Shown here piece by piece: positions 51,617 through 62,700 of a stretch of 64,000 bases of DNA. Position 1 is the first letter of the stretch. Each line of letters begins with the position of its first letter. The DNA is from Pedobacter cryoconitis (GTDB lineage Bacteria; Bacteroidota; Bacteroidia; Sphingobacteriales; Sphingobacteriaceae). The translations under genes were made by a program, and so were the position numbers. The notes beneath the pieces are model-generated. The model searched no databases. It was given only the letters and a program-made list of their open reading frames with translations, and had not been told where the DNA came from. Where the stretch lies: the NCBI RefSeq assembly GCF_014200595.1, contig NZ_JACHCG010000002.1, positions 186,001-250,000 of the forward strand, written 5' to 3'.

Positions 51617-52460
51617 TTGCTAATAAGTTCTTATCTATTAAATTAAGGATTTCCGGATGCTCGGACATATTAAATTTCCTTGCAAACAGCATTTCTGAAG
51701 CTGCAATTTTTTCAAAGTCACTTTCATCCAGTGTTTTAGGGTTAGCTCCACCGGCTGACCAGTCAATATACCGGTAATTGTTATTGACAATTCTGTCTTT
51801 ATATCTGGAATTCAATAGTATAGTCTGGAAAACAAATTCATCACTCGCCCAGCATAAAGAGAAGAAGTATTTAAGTTTCTGATCATTTTCAACGGTGTGG
51901 ACCACGTGTAAGGCAACTTCCGGGCTTAACATCCAGAACATCGACTTACCATAAGGATGCAGGTTATAAGGGAGTTTCCTTTTAGGCATGATTTTATTGA
52001 TCAGGTTTTCCAGCCTGTATTTCCCAATGAAGTTATAGCTGCTCAGGAAGTATTTTTCCATTCTGATCAGCCCTTCTTTCCAGTCATTTTTGATGTCACG
52101 GTAACTTAAGAACTCTTTACCCTTGTTGTTGAGGAAAAAATCATTGATAAAATCAGCGGATTTAACCGGATAATCCTGTCCGCTCAGAAAATTGATAAAA
52201 TCATACCTGATACCGGTTTTTGAAATCTCCTTGATACATTCAAAGGTTGCGGTCACCGTACTGAAGCCTGCCCATTTGACATCGATCCTGTTATTAATGA
52301 AATAAACATTAGGGATATCTTTAAGAAATAAGTGAGGGTTTATGTCAAACTTCTTATCTACGTGAATATAGAAATCGAAATTAGGGTGAGATAAACTTTT
52401 GATCATTCGCTCTGTTTGTTCTGGACTGGTATAAGTAAGAATCAGATGGGCAATACGCAT
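51600..52460 (-). CDS. GT14 beta-1,6-N-acetylglucosaminyltransferase-like protein, copy 2 (inverted)
   Basis: 286 residues. Same blocks as copy 1: IAHLILTYTSPEQTERMI, FDFYIHVDKK, YDFINFLSGQDYPVKS and CWASDEFVFQT. First gene of a three-gene minus-strand operon with the FdtA-like cupin and the methyltransferase. Together they suggest a branch sugar that is added, keto-isomerised and methylated. The upstream region is shared with a divergent GT2 gene. Confidence 0.9.
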   Translation of the reverse strand: MRIAHLILTYTSPEQTERMIKSLSHPNFDFYIHVDKKFDINPHLFLKDIPNVYFINNRIDVKWAGFSTVTATFECIKEISKTGIRYDFINFLSGQDYPVKSADFINDFFLNNKGKEFLSYRDIKNDWKEGLIRMEKYFLSSYNFIGKYRLENLINKIMPKRKLPYNLHPYGKSMFWMLSPEVALHVVHTVENDQKLKYFFSLCWASDEFVFQTILLNSRYKDRIVNNNYRYIDWSAGGANPKTLDESDFEKIAASEMLFARKFNMSEHPEILNLIDKNLLANGAHT

Positions 52461-52814
52461 TTTCTGGTAGAGTTAATGAAGATTTCGTGTCAACTGTAAC
52501 ACCGACCCTATAGAAAAAATGGTGCCAGTATTAAAAAGCGATTAAAACGCTCAACGCTATTTTATAATAATTAATGTTTAAATGCTAACAGGCAATAAAT
52601 TTAATATTTTATCTGCATTGTTTAGAGCCGATGCTAACTTAAAAGCATAAACCTCAATATTTGCCCAAATTGTAGATCCTCTTGTACAACATTTCATTAT
52701 AAAATCTTTTTAGCTTGCTAAAATCAGAGCCCGTTGTTTTGGATTACTTATTGCTCTTAACGGCATAATCATTAGTAGCTGTTTACTGTATGGAAATTAT
52801 TACTTTTACAAGGA
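52461..52814. promoter_or_regulatory. 354-bp divergent region with a 16-bp palindrome
   Basis: It lies between GT14 copy 2 (-) and a GT2 gene (+). TTTTAGCTTGCTAAAA at 52708-52723 is a palindrome with 7-base arms, about 90 bp before the GT2 start. No coding frame or clean promoter pair is visible. The region must drive both flanking operons. Confidence 0.5.
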
Positions 52815-53726
52815 ATGAAACGCACTTCAATTATAACTGTTAATTTTAATCAGCCGGAAGTAACGCTGGATTTCCTTCAATCGGTAAAACTTCATACTAA
52901 GCTGGCTGAAGTGGAGGTTATTTTAGTCGATAATGGAAGCAGTGAAGATCATTCCGCTGTTTTCCTGAAAGAATATCCTGAACTTATTTATATTTCTTCT
53001 GCTGAAAACCTGGGTTTTGCGGGTGGAAATAATCTCGGAATTGCAAGAGCATCAGGGGAATATCTTTTATTTTTAAATAACGATACTGAAATTACCGGAA
53101 GCCTGGTGAGCGAGCTGACCGGCGCATTGGATGAAAATCCGGAAATCGGCTTAATCTCGCCATTGTTATTGTATTTTGATGCACCGGACGTAATTCAGTA
53201 TGCAGGTTCGACCAAAATGAATTATATCACCTGCCGGAACAGTACTATTGGTGCGATGGAAACTAACCGGGGACAATATGACAGGGCTTTTGAGGAAACG
53301 GCTTTTTGTCACGGTGCTGCCATGATGTGCCGTAAGGCTGATCTGGCAACTGCGGGGTTAATGGACAATAACTTTTTCCTCTATTATGAGGAGCTGGACT
53401 GGTGCGAGAAATTTAAAAAAGCAGGTAAAAAGATATGGTTTACCGGCCGTACCCGGGTTTACCATAAAGAATCCATGAGTGTGGGAAAAGAAAGCAAGAT
53501 CAAAACTTACTTTATGACCCGGAACAGGATGCTGTTTATCCGCAGAAATACCAGCTGGCTGAATACTTTGTTCTTTAGTTTGTATTATATCGGCATTGCC
53601 AGCCCGAAACAGGTATTCATGTATAGCAGGAAGAATAGGAAAGACTTGATCAAATGGGTATTCCTGGGTTTGAAATGGAATTTTACACATTCAAAAGATA
53701 GTAACGATTTGGGCTTTAAAATATAA
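52815..53726 (+). CDS. GT2 glycosyltransferase (rhamnosyltransferase-like)
   Basis: 303 residues. ITVNFNQPEVTLDFLQSV, LVDNGSSED, NLGFAGGNNLGI and the metal region LFLNNDTEI are the marks of the dTDP-rhamnose-type GT2 group. FFLYYEELDWCEKF holds the likely catalytic ED. A rhamnosyl- or similar deoxysugar transferase is plausible, but the donor is not fixed by sequence. Followed after 6 bp by another GT2. Confidence 0.9.
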   Translation: MKRTSIITVNFNQPEVTLDFLQSVKLHTKLAEVEVILVDNGSSEDHSAVFLKEYPELIYISSAENLGFAGGNNLGIARASGEYLLFLNNDTEITGSLVSELTGALDENPEIGLISPLLLYFDAPDVIQYAGSTKMNYITCRNSTIGAMETNRGQYDRAFEETAFCHGAAMMCRKADLATAGLMDNNFFLYYEELDWCEKFKKAGKKIWFTGRTRVYHKESMSVGKESKIKTYFMTRNRMLFIRRNTSWLNTLFFSLYYIGIASPKQVFMYSRKNRKDLIKWVFLGLKWNFTHSKDSNDLGFKI

Positions 53727-53732
53727 ATATTG

Positions 53733-54902
53733 ATGATTATAGTTTTTTGGATCAGCATTTTTCTGATTGTATATACGTTTGTTGGTTATGGTTTTCTGCT
53801 TTATGTGCTGGTGAAAATCAAACGTTTATTCAGCAAGCCATTCGTTTTTAAAACAGATGCGGTTTTACCATCGGTTACCCTGATGGTGGCAGCCTACAAT
53901 GAAGAAGATCTTATTGAGGATAAAATAAGAAATACTCTGGAGCTGGATTATCCTAAAGATAAAATTCAGCTGATTTTTATTACCGACGGGTCTTCTGACC
54001 AGACCGCAGCAAAGGTGAGTCAGTTTAAAGAGATCACGTTATTACATCAGGATTTAAGATCAGGCAAGATGGCTGCGATTAAGCGGGCCATCCCCTTAAT
54101 TAACGGGGCAATTACGGTGTTCACAGATGCGAATACTTTTTTAAATGCAGAAGCGATTAAAGAATTGGTGAAACATTATCAGAATCCTGAAGTTGGCGCT
54201 GTTGCAGGAGAAAAAAGAATCCTGGTTGAAGCATCGGCCGATGCCAGTTCGGCAGGGGAGGGCTTTTACTGGAAGTATGAATCTAAACTGAAAAAGCTGG
54301 ATTATGAACTATATTCAAATGTAGGGGCGGCCGGAGAATTGTTCAGTATCAGAACTGCCTTGTATCAGCCCGTTGAAAGTGATACGATTATTGATGACCA
54401 CATGATTGCGATGCGTATCGCGGAAAATGGTTATGTGATTGCTTATGAACCGGCTGCCTATGCGATGGAAACTGCATCGGCAGATGTGAAAGAGGAGCTT
54501 AAAAGAAAGATCAGGATCGCAGCAGGCGGGATACAATCTATTCTGCGCCTTAAAAAAGCTGCAAATCCATTCCGTAATTTTGTATTTACTTTTCAATATA
54601 TCAGCCACCGGGTTTTAAGGTGGACGATTGTACCTTTTCTTCTGATCCTGGTTTTTGTGCTGAACGGCATCATTGCATTTACCTGGCCTGTTGCCTTTTA
54701 CCAATGGTTATTTGCTTTGCAGGTGCTTTTCTATGTATTGAGTATCGTCGGTTTTTATTTTGAACAGCGGAATATCCGTGTAAAGGCTTTATTTGTCCCT
54801 TATTATTTCTGCATGATGAATTATGCTGTACTGGCTGGTATTGGCCGGTATTATCAGAAAAACCAAAGTGCAGCATGGGAAAAGTCGAAAAGGAAATCCT
54901 GA
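53733..54902 (+). CDS. Membrane GT2 glycosyltransferase (polysaccharide-synthase-like)
   Basis: 389 residues from ATG 53733; a TTG three bases upstream is in frame. One membrane helix at the N-terminus (MIIVFWISIFLIVYTFVGYG), a GT-A domain (VTLMVAAYNEEDLIEDKI, ITDGSSDQT, FTDANTF, then DDHMIAMRI with the base), and three helices in the last 110 residues. KIRIAAGG replaces QxxRW. Such enzymes elongate or initiate beta-linked polymers. Last gene of the EPS region; it converges on the PPTase gene. Confidence 0.9.
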   Translation: MIIVFWISIFLIVYTFVGYGFLLYVLVKIKRLFSKPFVFKTDAVLPSVTLMVAAYNEEDLIEDKIRNTLELDYPKDKIQLIFITDGSSDQTAAKVSQFKEITLLHQDLRSGKMAAIKRAIPLINGAITVFTDANTFLNAEAIKELVKHYQNPEVGAVAGEKRILVEASADASSAGEGFYWKYESKLKKLDYELYSNVGAAGELFSIRTALYQPVESDTIIDDHMIAMRIAENGYVIAYEPAAYAMETASADVKEELKRKIRIAAGGIQSILRLKKAANPFRNFVFTFQYISHRVLRWTIVPFLLILVFVLNGIIAFTWPVAFYQWLFALQVLFYVLSIVGFYFEQRNIRVKALFVPYYFCMMNYAVLAGIGRYYQKNQSAAWEKSKRKS

Positions 54903-54915
54903 TTTTAAGCGGTTC

Positions 54916-55671
54916 TTAGCGGTTTAATAACAAGTTGTCGTTGAAGGTTACTAAAGTCGTATTTATGGGTACTGATGCAGCCTGTGTAACTATACTGAGT
55001 AAATAACCGGCAGCTAAGGCAGTCGTGTTAATATTCCAGTGGTCAGCAGTAGTTGTTAACAGCGAAGGGATTAATTGTAGGCCATCCAGACAACTCAGCA
55101 GCTGAACATGGTTCTCTAAGCCTTTGCCCGTTGCTTTGACAAAGGCTTCCTTTCTGGTCCAGATGATAAAGAAATCTGCTATAGGGCTGGCACTGGCTGC
55201 TAAAAAATCCAGTTCAGCTTTAGAGAAAAGGACTTCTGCGACTGGCCCGAAATCAAAATCCGGCTGTGCCAGTTCAATATCCACACCAAGCTGGTGAAGG
55301 GAGAGCGCAATAATTGCATGACTATCACTGTGCGAAGTATTAAAATGCAGGTCTTTATTTTCCGCTAAATGCGGTTTGCCATTGGTACCGGTAACGAACT
55401 TAACTTCTTGTGCCTGGCAGCCCTGATAAGCGGCCAGCAGTATTTTTAACAGTGCCCTTCTGATGATAAATCTGTTGGTGTCTCTTTTAAAATGAAAACG
55501 ACAGGCCCGGTTTTTCTCTTCCGCAGACAGGACTTTTTCCAGTAAAGGGACCCTGTTCAGATAAAGGTCAGTATCAATATTCCAGATCAGTAATTCATTA
55601 GCCACGAGCTCAGGGTGAACTGAACTTACAGGAAGGGTCTGGGTATACTGGCAAAATAATCGGGCAGACAT
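54916..55671 (-). CDS. Sfp-type 4'-phosphopantetheinyl transferase
   Basis: 251 residues from ATG 55671 (a TTG lies three bases upstream). The magnesium and CoA motifs are HLAENKDLHFNTSHSD, GVDIELAQPD and WTRKEAFVKATGKGL. The two-domain length matches Sfp rather than AcpS. It follows the NRPS stop by 10 bp on the same strand, so it should activate the carrier domains of the NRPS and PKS upstream. It is the second PPTase in the window, the other being fused to the PKS at 4140-8444. Confidence 0.93.
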   Translation of the reverse strand: MSARLFCQYTQTLPVSSVHPELVANELLIWNIDTDLYLNRVPLLEKVLSAEEKNRACRFHFKRDTNRFIIRRALLKILLAAYQGCQAQEVKFVTGTNGKPHLAENKDLHFNTSHSDSHAIIALSLHQLGVDIELAQPDFDFGPVAEVLFSKAELDFLAASASPIADFFIIWTRKEAFVKATGKGLENHVQLLSCLDGLQLIPSLLTTTADHWNINTTALAAGYLLSIVTQAASVPINTTLVTFNDNLLLNR

Positions 55672-55681
55672 CAATCAAAAT

Positions 55682-58600
55682 TTAAGAGACACTATCTAAT
55701 ACCTGCTGCAAAGTCCTTGCAAATTCTTTGTCGTTGGGAGCCAGCAGCATTGTTTTATGATCTCCGGGGACATCATGTACTTCAACTCCTTTTAAGGCAT
55801 ATTTCTGCCATCCCAGGTATTTGAAATCTTCCACAAAGTAAACATTATCGGTCGCTCTGAACAAATGTATTTTCTCTTCGAACGGTGCTAATTTATAAGC
55901 CTGATAAGCAATGTCATACTTCTTGTCAATGCGCCTCATAATCTCATATATCCCTCCTGATTCTGCTTCGGTTTGGTGCTGAATACCAAAAATTTCCTTT
56001 AACCTGGTAGTCATGATATGTTTTTGATAGTTAACTGTAGCCTTAGGGTTCTTAATGAATGAGGTGATGATCCACCAGAATTTTGGCAGCTGTTTCTTTA
56101 CCCGTTCTTTAAAAACAGAGAAATTATTTCCATGGAAGTCCAGGTTTTTTGCATTTGTATCAAAAATACCCAGCATTTTAATCTCATGTCCCAGTTCTCT
56201 TAATTGTCTGGCCATTTCGATCACTACGTAACCTCCAAAAGAATACCCTGCAAGGGCATATGGGCCATGTGGATTCTGTGCGAGTATGCTTTCAATATAA
56301 TAACGGGCAATGTCTTCCATGTTGTCCATAGGTTCTTCCACGCCATCCAATCCTTGTGCCTGGATGCCAAATACTGGTTGTTCCTGGTCTACATGCAGTC
56401 CTATTCCACTAAAGTTAAGGACATTGTATCCGCCTCCATGAACAATATATATCGGGGTTTTTGTACCCGATGGTTTAATCGGAACCAGTGAAGTATAAAT
56501 AGTAGGGCGGTTTTGTCCATCCAGTAATTTACCTAAAGTCCGGATAGTCGGATATTCAAATAAAGTAGCCAGCGGCAAACCATGTCCATTAGTCTTTTCT
56601 ATCTGGATCATGAACTGAATGGCAATCAGTGAATGTCCGCCCAGTTCAAAGAAATTATCGTCAATACCAATCTCTTTGACATCGAGTAATTCTTCCCATA
56701 GTTTGACAATGGTTGTTTCGGTTGGGGTCTGCGGCGCAGTGTATTTACTGAAATCCCCGGCATGCAAATGGTCGGGGGCAGGCAACAATTTCTTGTCTAT
56801 TTTACCGCTGCTGGTTCTTGGGAATTCCAAAACCCAGACAAATACAGAAGGGATCATAAAAGCGGGTAACCTGCTTTGTATTTCATTTCTTACAAAAGCG
56901 GTATCCTGATTTCCAGTAGCAGAAGCTAAATAAGCGATTAATCTTTTCCGGCCGTTATGATCTTCCTTCGCAGTTACGACAACTTGTGCAATCCCCGGAA
57001 TACGGCTTAATACCGCTTCTACTTCTCCAAGTTCAATCCGGTAACCTCTGATTTTAACCTGATCATCGTTACGGCCAAGGAATTCAATATTTCCATCAGG
57101 TAAAATTCTGGCCACATCACCTGTACGGTAGGCGCGTACCTGTTTTCCGTCTGGTAAAGTTAAGCTGACAAACTTTTCGGCGGTCAGCTCCGGCTTATTT
57201 AAATAACCGGCAGCGAGGCTGGCACCAGAGATACATAATTCCCCGATTTCCCCGGGGGCCAGGATTTCCAGATTTTCTGTAGTAATATAAATAAGGGTAT
57301 TGGAAACCGGGCTTCCGATATTTGGTAAAGCCGGCCATTTTGATGGGTTTCCGGTTAATTTCAACTGGGTAACTACATGACATTCAGTAGGGCCATATTG
57401 ATTGTAAAGGATACAGCCCGGAACAGCCCGGAAAAATTGTTCGATCTGCGGGGTAATTTTCAGTTGCTCCCCGGCAGTCATCACTTCCTTTAAAGCTTTT
57501 GGGAATTTACCCATGCTGGCTGCGGTTTCGGCCAGGAATTGTAAGGCTACAAAAGGCAGGTAAATCCTGTTGATCTTTTTTAACTCAATCTTATCAAGCA
57601 GGTTATCTGGGTTTAACCGGAGCACATCATCAATCAGGATCAATTGTCCGCCAGCACAAAGTGTGCAGAATATTTCCTGAAAGGAGACGTCAAAAGTTAA
57701 AGGTGCAAATTGCAGGGTTATACTTCCGGGACCAGCAATTGAATTGACCATTTGCCACTGGATTAAATTGACCAGGGCAAGCTGCGTCATATAAACGCCC
57801 TTGGGTTTTCCGGTAGAGCCTGAAGTGTATAGAACATACCCGTTCGGGTTTTGCTGGTTGCTGTTTTGTACGGGTAAGCTATAGGTAAGGTCAAAGTCTA
57901 TTGTTTGTAAATCCAGTTGTTGAAAGAACTTGTTCTCAACAGCTCCGGCAATACAAAAATGGAGATTTGAATCACTGATAATCTGGTTCAGCCTGATCTC
58001 CGGATAATTAGGATCAAGTGGCAGATAGGCTTTTCCTGCTTTAAGAATGGCAAGAATGGCGACAATCATGTTAATACCGCGGGTGGTACTGATCCCGATG
58101 ATTTCCTGGTCGGGTGCCCGGTTCAGGATGGCCCTGCTCAGGTTATCAGCCCTGATATCCAGGTTGCTGTAACTAATAGATTCATCCTGAAAAGTAATGG
58201 CGGTCTGATCTTTAAAAACTGCTGCTGCTTTTTCAAATAACCCCTGAATGGTGAACGCTTTCAAAGCAGCAATTTCTGCGCTGAAATCGGGTGTAGTTAC
58301 TGCTGCAATAGCTGTACTTCTTTTAAATACGGGACTTGAAAGAAAATACGGGTTATCCTGCTGAACTAATGCTTTGAGTTTCTGCTCAGGATGTACAGTG
58401 ATAAACTTTAAGATGTTTTCAAAACCAGCCATCATTTGCTGGATGGTCTGCTGTTCAAATAACTGCGTATTATAAGACCATTCCAGCACAAAAGAGTTTT
58501 CTGAGCCACTGGCATTGATGAATAGTTCAAAGCTTTCAAAAGCTCTTGGATTACTGATCAATTGATAATCGAGGGTATCAAAAGAAACACCGTCATCCAA

Positions 58601-59740
58601 ACCCATGTCTACATTGAAAACAACAGGGGCCAGGGGAATTCTGGAAGGATCTCTTGCAATCTTCAGGTTTTTCAATAGGTTGCCCCAGGTAATCTGCTGA
58701 TGATCGAAAGCATCCAGTACGGCTGATTTTCTGAGTTTCAGGTACGCTTTGAAACTGTAGTTTTTATTCGGATAACTTCTGATCGGAAGAAAGTTCACAC
58801 AATGTCCTACCAGGTTATAGTGTCCGGTAACGGATTGTCCGGAAGCTGGTAAACCCACTACAATGTCTCTCTGCCCGGTTAAAAGGTGCAGGAAAACTTC
58901 AAATGCAGCAAGGAAAGTGATGACCAGGCTGCTTCCTTCCGCTTTTCCGGTTTCTTTGAGTGCATGAATCAGTTCGTGGGAAATGTGGAAATCTAACCGG
59001 TTACTTTTGAAAGTTCTGAGTTGCGGACGCTCATGGTCAGTGGGTACATCGAGCACAGGAATCTGCTGTTCATACTGGCTGAGCCAGAACTGCTCATTGG
59101 CTTTGCGCTCCGCACTCCCGGAGAAAGTTAACTGCTCATATGCAAAGTCAGTCAAGGAGGTAGCTTCTGCTAAGCCGGGATTGGTGTTTTTAACCAGTGC
59201 AGTATAGATTTTACTGATATCTTGTAAAATTATTCCCAGTGACCAGCCATCACAGATAATATGATGTCCTGTAAAAGTGAAATGGTATTCCTGATCGGAA
59301 AGCTTTTGCAGGCCGGTTTTAAACAGCGGGCCGTTTAAAAGATCGAACAGGAATAAGGCATCACGGTTTACGTATGCGTTGATCTCTTCTTCTTGCTGCG
59401 CTGAGCCCAATGCCGATAAATCTGCATAGGCCAGTTCATCTTTTACCTGGTCAAAAATCAGGATAGTCGCACCATCTCTGCTAAAGGCAGATCTTAAGGC
59501 TTCGTGACGCTGCGCTACTCTTTTGATCGTATCTTTTAATAATTCGGGCTCAATATTTCCTTTCAGACGAAGTGAAACAGATTCGTTATAAGCTCTGCTC
59601 GCATCATTCCCACCCAGCATACAAGAAGTCCAGATTTCTATCTGAGGCTCCGTTGACGGCGCGGTACGAATGATTTCTCCTGCTTTAAAAGGGTCGAAAT
59701 CAACTTGTTTATAGGTTATGTTTTGTTTACGCACGCTCAT
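55682..59740 (-). CDS. Single-module NRPS: C-A-PCP-TE
   Basis: 1352 residues. The condensation domain has GHHIICDG (His159/160, Asp164) at about 30-450. The adenylation domain (about 500-1000) has YTSGSTGKPKG, YGPTE and PRTSSGKIDKK. Reading the specificity positions against GrsA gives D-V-Q-Y-M-A-Q-V-V plus the Lys, close to published proline codes (DVQ.IAHVV) with two changes, so Pro or a similar cyclic amino acid is likely but not sure. The PCP attachment Ser is Ser1037 (GGHSLI). The thioesterase spans about 1090-1352 with GYSFGG (Ser1167). No epimerase. It begins one base after the PKS stop and should extend the PKS chain by one residue, then release it. Confidence 0.95.
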   Translation of the reverse strand: MSVRKQNITYKQVDFDPFKAGEIIRTAPSTEPQIEIWTSCMLGGNDASRAYNESVSLRLKGNIEPELLKDTIKRVAQRHEALRSAFSRDGATILIFDQVKDELAYADLSALGSAQQEEEINAYVNRDALFLFDLLNGPLFKTGLQKLSDQEYHFTFTGHHIICDGWSLGIILQDISKIYTALVKNTNPGLAEATSLTDFAYEQLTFSGSAERKANEQFWLSQYEQQIPVLDVPTDHERPQLRTFKSNRLDFHISHELIHALKETGKAEGSSLVITFLAAFEVFLHLLTGQRDIVVGLPASGQSVTGHYNLVGHCVNFLPIRSYPNKNYSFKAYLKLRKSAVLDAFDHQQITWGNLLKNLKIARDPSRIPLAPVVFNVDMGLDDGVSFDTLDYQLISNPRAFESFELFINASGSENSFVLEWSYNTQLFEQQTIQQMMAGFENILKFITVHPEQKLKALVQQDNPYFLSSPVFKRSTAIAAVTTPDFSAEIAALKAFTIQGLFEKAAAVFKDQTAITFQDESISYSNLDIRADNLSRAILNRAPDQEIIGISTTRGINMIVAILAILKAGKAYLPLDPNYPEIRLNQIISDSNLHFCIAGAVENKFFQQLDLQTIDFDLTYSLPVQNSNQQNPNGYVLYTSGSTGKPKGVYMTQLALVNLIQWQMVNSIAGPGSITLQFAPLTFDVSFQEIFCTLCAGGQLILIDDVLRLNPDNLLDKIELKKINRIYLPFVALQFLAETAASMGKFPKALKEVMTAGEQLKITPQIEQFFRAVPGCILYNQYGPTECHVVTQLKLTGNPSKWPALPNIGSPVSNTLIYITTENLEILAPGEIGELCISGASLAAGYLNKPELTAEKFVSLTLPDGKQVRAYRTGDVARILPDGNIEFLGRNDDQVKIRGYRIELGEVEAVLSRIPGIAQVVVTAKEDHNGRKRLIAYLASATGNQDTAFVRNEIQSRLPAFMIPSVFVWVLEFPRTSSGKIDKKLLPAPDHLHAGDFSKYTAPQTPTETTIVKLWEELLDVKEIGIDDNFFELGGHSLIAIQFMIQIEKTNGHGLPLATLFEYPTIRTLGKLLDGQNRPTIYTSLVPIKPSGTKTPIYIVHGGGYNVLNFSGIGLHVDQEQPVFGIQAQGLDGVEEPMDNMEDIARYYIESILAQNPHGPYALAGYSFGGYVVIEMARQLRELGHEIKMLGIFDTNAKNLDFHGNNFSVFKERVKKQLPKFWWIITSFIKNPKATVNYQKHIMTTRLKEIFGIQHQTEAESGGIYEIMRRIDKKYDIAYQAYKLAPFEEKIHLFRATDNVYFVEDFKYLGWQKYALKGVEVHDVPGDHKTMLLAPNDKEFARTLQQVLDSVS

Positions 59741-59741
59741 T

Positions 59742-62700
59742 TTAACTATTTGACTCTACCTGAAGATATTTTTCCGGATTTTCCGGATCTGTGATAAACC
59801 AGGCAGGATTTCCCGATTGATCTCTTCCTAGTCTTGCACCCGGGACAGGTGGCTGAAGTATGCCATTTGGACGGCCGCTTTCAATTAAAGCAGGGGTTTC
59901 GTTTAAAGGGATCAGCCCGGCTTTGATTAATTCACTTGCACTTTCTTTGAATTTTGCTGCGATCTGGTTGATCTCATCCAGTGTATGCGCTTCTGTTAAA
60001 AAACAAGGGAAACCATCCCAGATATGAATTCCTTTATACCGCATTAAGGTAAATAGCAACTCACTGTATGGGTATTCTGTGGTAAATTTGAGCTTCCACA
60101 AAGAACCAAAATGAGCAGCAAACAGCGGCAGTCTCAATTCTTCAATGGTTTCATTTAATAAGTCAGCCAGGTAAGTGGTATTGTTATTTAATTTGAGCTG
60201 GAATTCATGACCTTTTGCTTTCATATATTCCAGACTGGCTTTACCGGCTGCCAGTGCCAGCGGGTGTCTGACAAAGGTCCCTGCGAAATAAGTGACACCT
60301 GCTTCCGGATAAGAAGCATCGCCATAAGACCAGAAACCGCCATCCAGTGCATCCATGAATTGTTTTTTTCCGGCGATAGCACCAATAGGTAAACCTCCGC
60401 CAATTACTTTTCCATAAGTACCCAGGTCGGCCTGAATGCCGAATATGGCCTGTGCACCTCCCTGATGGGCGCGGAAACCAGTAATTACTTCGTCAAAGAT
60501 CAGTACGGTTTCAGATTTCAGCGTAATTTCCCTGATTTCTTTCAAAAATTCAACAGGCTGAAATTCTGGTCTTCTGCTTTGTACAGGCTCTACCAGAACA
60601 GCAGCAATTTCATGCGCTCTTTCTCTGATGATATTTAATGACTCTTCAGTCCCGTAGTCTAGGACCAGCATATTTTGTACAGCCTCAGGCATAATACCCG
60701 GAGCTGCCGGAAAGCTTTTTAATTTTTTAGTGCCCCTGATAATCACTTCATCATTAATTCCATGGTAAGAGCCAGAAAAAGAAACGATTAAAGAACGTCC
60801 TGTTACTGTTCTGGCGATTCTCATTGCACCTAAAACAGCCTCAGAGCCAGTATTACATAAAGCAGCGCGGTCAAAACCAGTAAATTCACAAATCAACTGG
60901 CTAACCTCACCAGCAAGTTCATGCTGCGGGCCTATTTCATATCCTTTTTCTACTTGTTCCAGGATTGCATTTTTTAATACAGGATGCTGAAAACCCAGTA
61001 AGTTTGAGCCGAAACCATTCAAAGCATCTATGTATTCATTTCCGTCAATATCCCATAAGTGGCTTCCAAGGGATTTATTGGCGACAATAGAATAAACAAT
61101 TTCTTTGGTATAGGGCTTAAACCCGGAAACCACGCGGGGATCTGCCATATGAGCCCTGTGTTTTTGTGTATAAGCTTTACTGGCAGCAGTTTTTTGATTG
61201 TAACGCTGGGTTAATTGCGTTAAGAATTCTTTTTGATCAGGTGTTAAGGCAGTTGAACTTTTCTCAATTCTGGCAGTAGCCCCAAATGGTTTTTTAATTT
61301 CTATCAGTTCTTCCGCAGAAATATCTGTAGCAGGTACAAGTATCGGAGAAGCAGAAACTGCATTGCGGTAAACCGAAGGCGCAGATCCGCTCATCAATTC
61401 TACTTGTTTAGTCAATAACTGTAACTGCTGGGCGATTAACCCAAGGGCAGTGTCCGCGGGTGCAAAAGCGGCAGATCCGTTAACAGGCTGGCTATAAGCA
61501 GTTGAAACCGGTATTTCTGCGGGAGCTGCCTCCTGTGGCGTATTTTTATCTATATAAACAGCAAGTGCATCAATAGTTGAATATTCTTCATTCAATTGTC
61601 TGAAGCTGATCGGAAGAGAGAATTCTTTTTTAAATGTAATTGCTACCTGCGTAAGCAGCAATGAATCCAGTCCGATCTCAATAAAACTTCTATCCGGGGT
61701 AACGCCATCCATTTCAATTCCAGAGGCATTTTCCAGTAAGTGTTTTATCTTTTCAATCAGTGTATCTTTCCTCATGGCAGTAAGGGTATTTGTATTGATT
61801 TGGTGAGTATTGGTTAGTATATTTTGTTTGGTCTTGTTTTTTGGCTCAACCCAGTATCTTTTTTTATGATACCTATAGGCTGGCAGCTCAACGCTGCGCC
61901 TTTGCTGGTTGTTGTAGAATGCTTTCCAGTCTGGGGTTAATCCTGCTAACCAGGTTTTTCCCAAAGCAGTTAAAATAGCATCGTAAGAACCTGTGGCCTC
62001 TTTTTTATCTAAACTGGCAATTGCAGTAAAGGTAGTTTTCGCTTCATGCTGCCAGGCTAGTGTGGTACAGGTATTTCCGGGGCCGGTTTCAATCAATACC
62101 GGATGATCCAGTGCGAGCAGGGTATCCAGCGCCGGGGAAAACCGAACTGTTTTTCTTAAATGTTCTGTCCAGTAAGCAGGGTCTTGTGCTTGTGCATCGG
62201 TCAGGAAATCACCGGTAACTGTAGAAACAATTGGTTTTTGCGGCCTGTTTAATTTAACCCCGCTTACAATTTCACTAAAGTCTTTGAGGATCGGGTCCAT
62301 CATTGCAGAGTGAAAAGCATGGCTGGTCAATAATCTTTTATGTAAGATCAGCCTTTCATCAAGCTGAAGCTGAAAAGCATCAATATCTTCATCTTTTCCG
62401 GCAACAACACATAATTTAGGGCTGTTTATTGCTGCAATAGCTAAAGTTTCCGGAAGGAATTTCTCAATATCCAAAGCAGAAGCCCTGACACTTAACATGC
62501 TTCCTTCTGGTAATCCGCTGACCATTGCCCCACGGGTGGCAATTAGTTTAAGACCATCTTCTAAGGTGAAAACACCTGCTAAATGTGCAGCAACGTATTC
62601 TCCAATACTGTGTCCGCAAAGGATAGAGGGCTGTATGCCCCAGCTCATCCATAAACGGGCAAGCGCATAAGAAGTGATAAATAATGCGGGTTGCGTGTAT

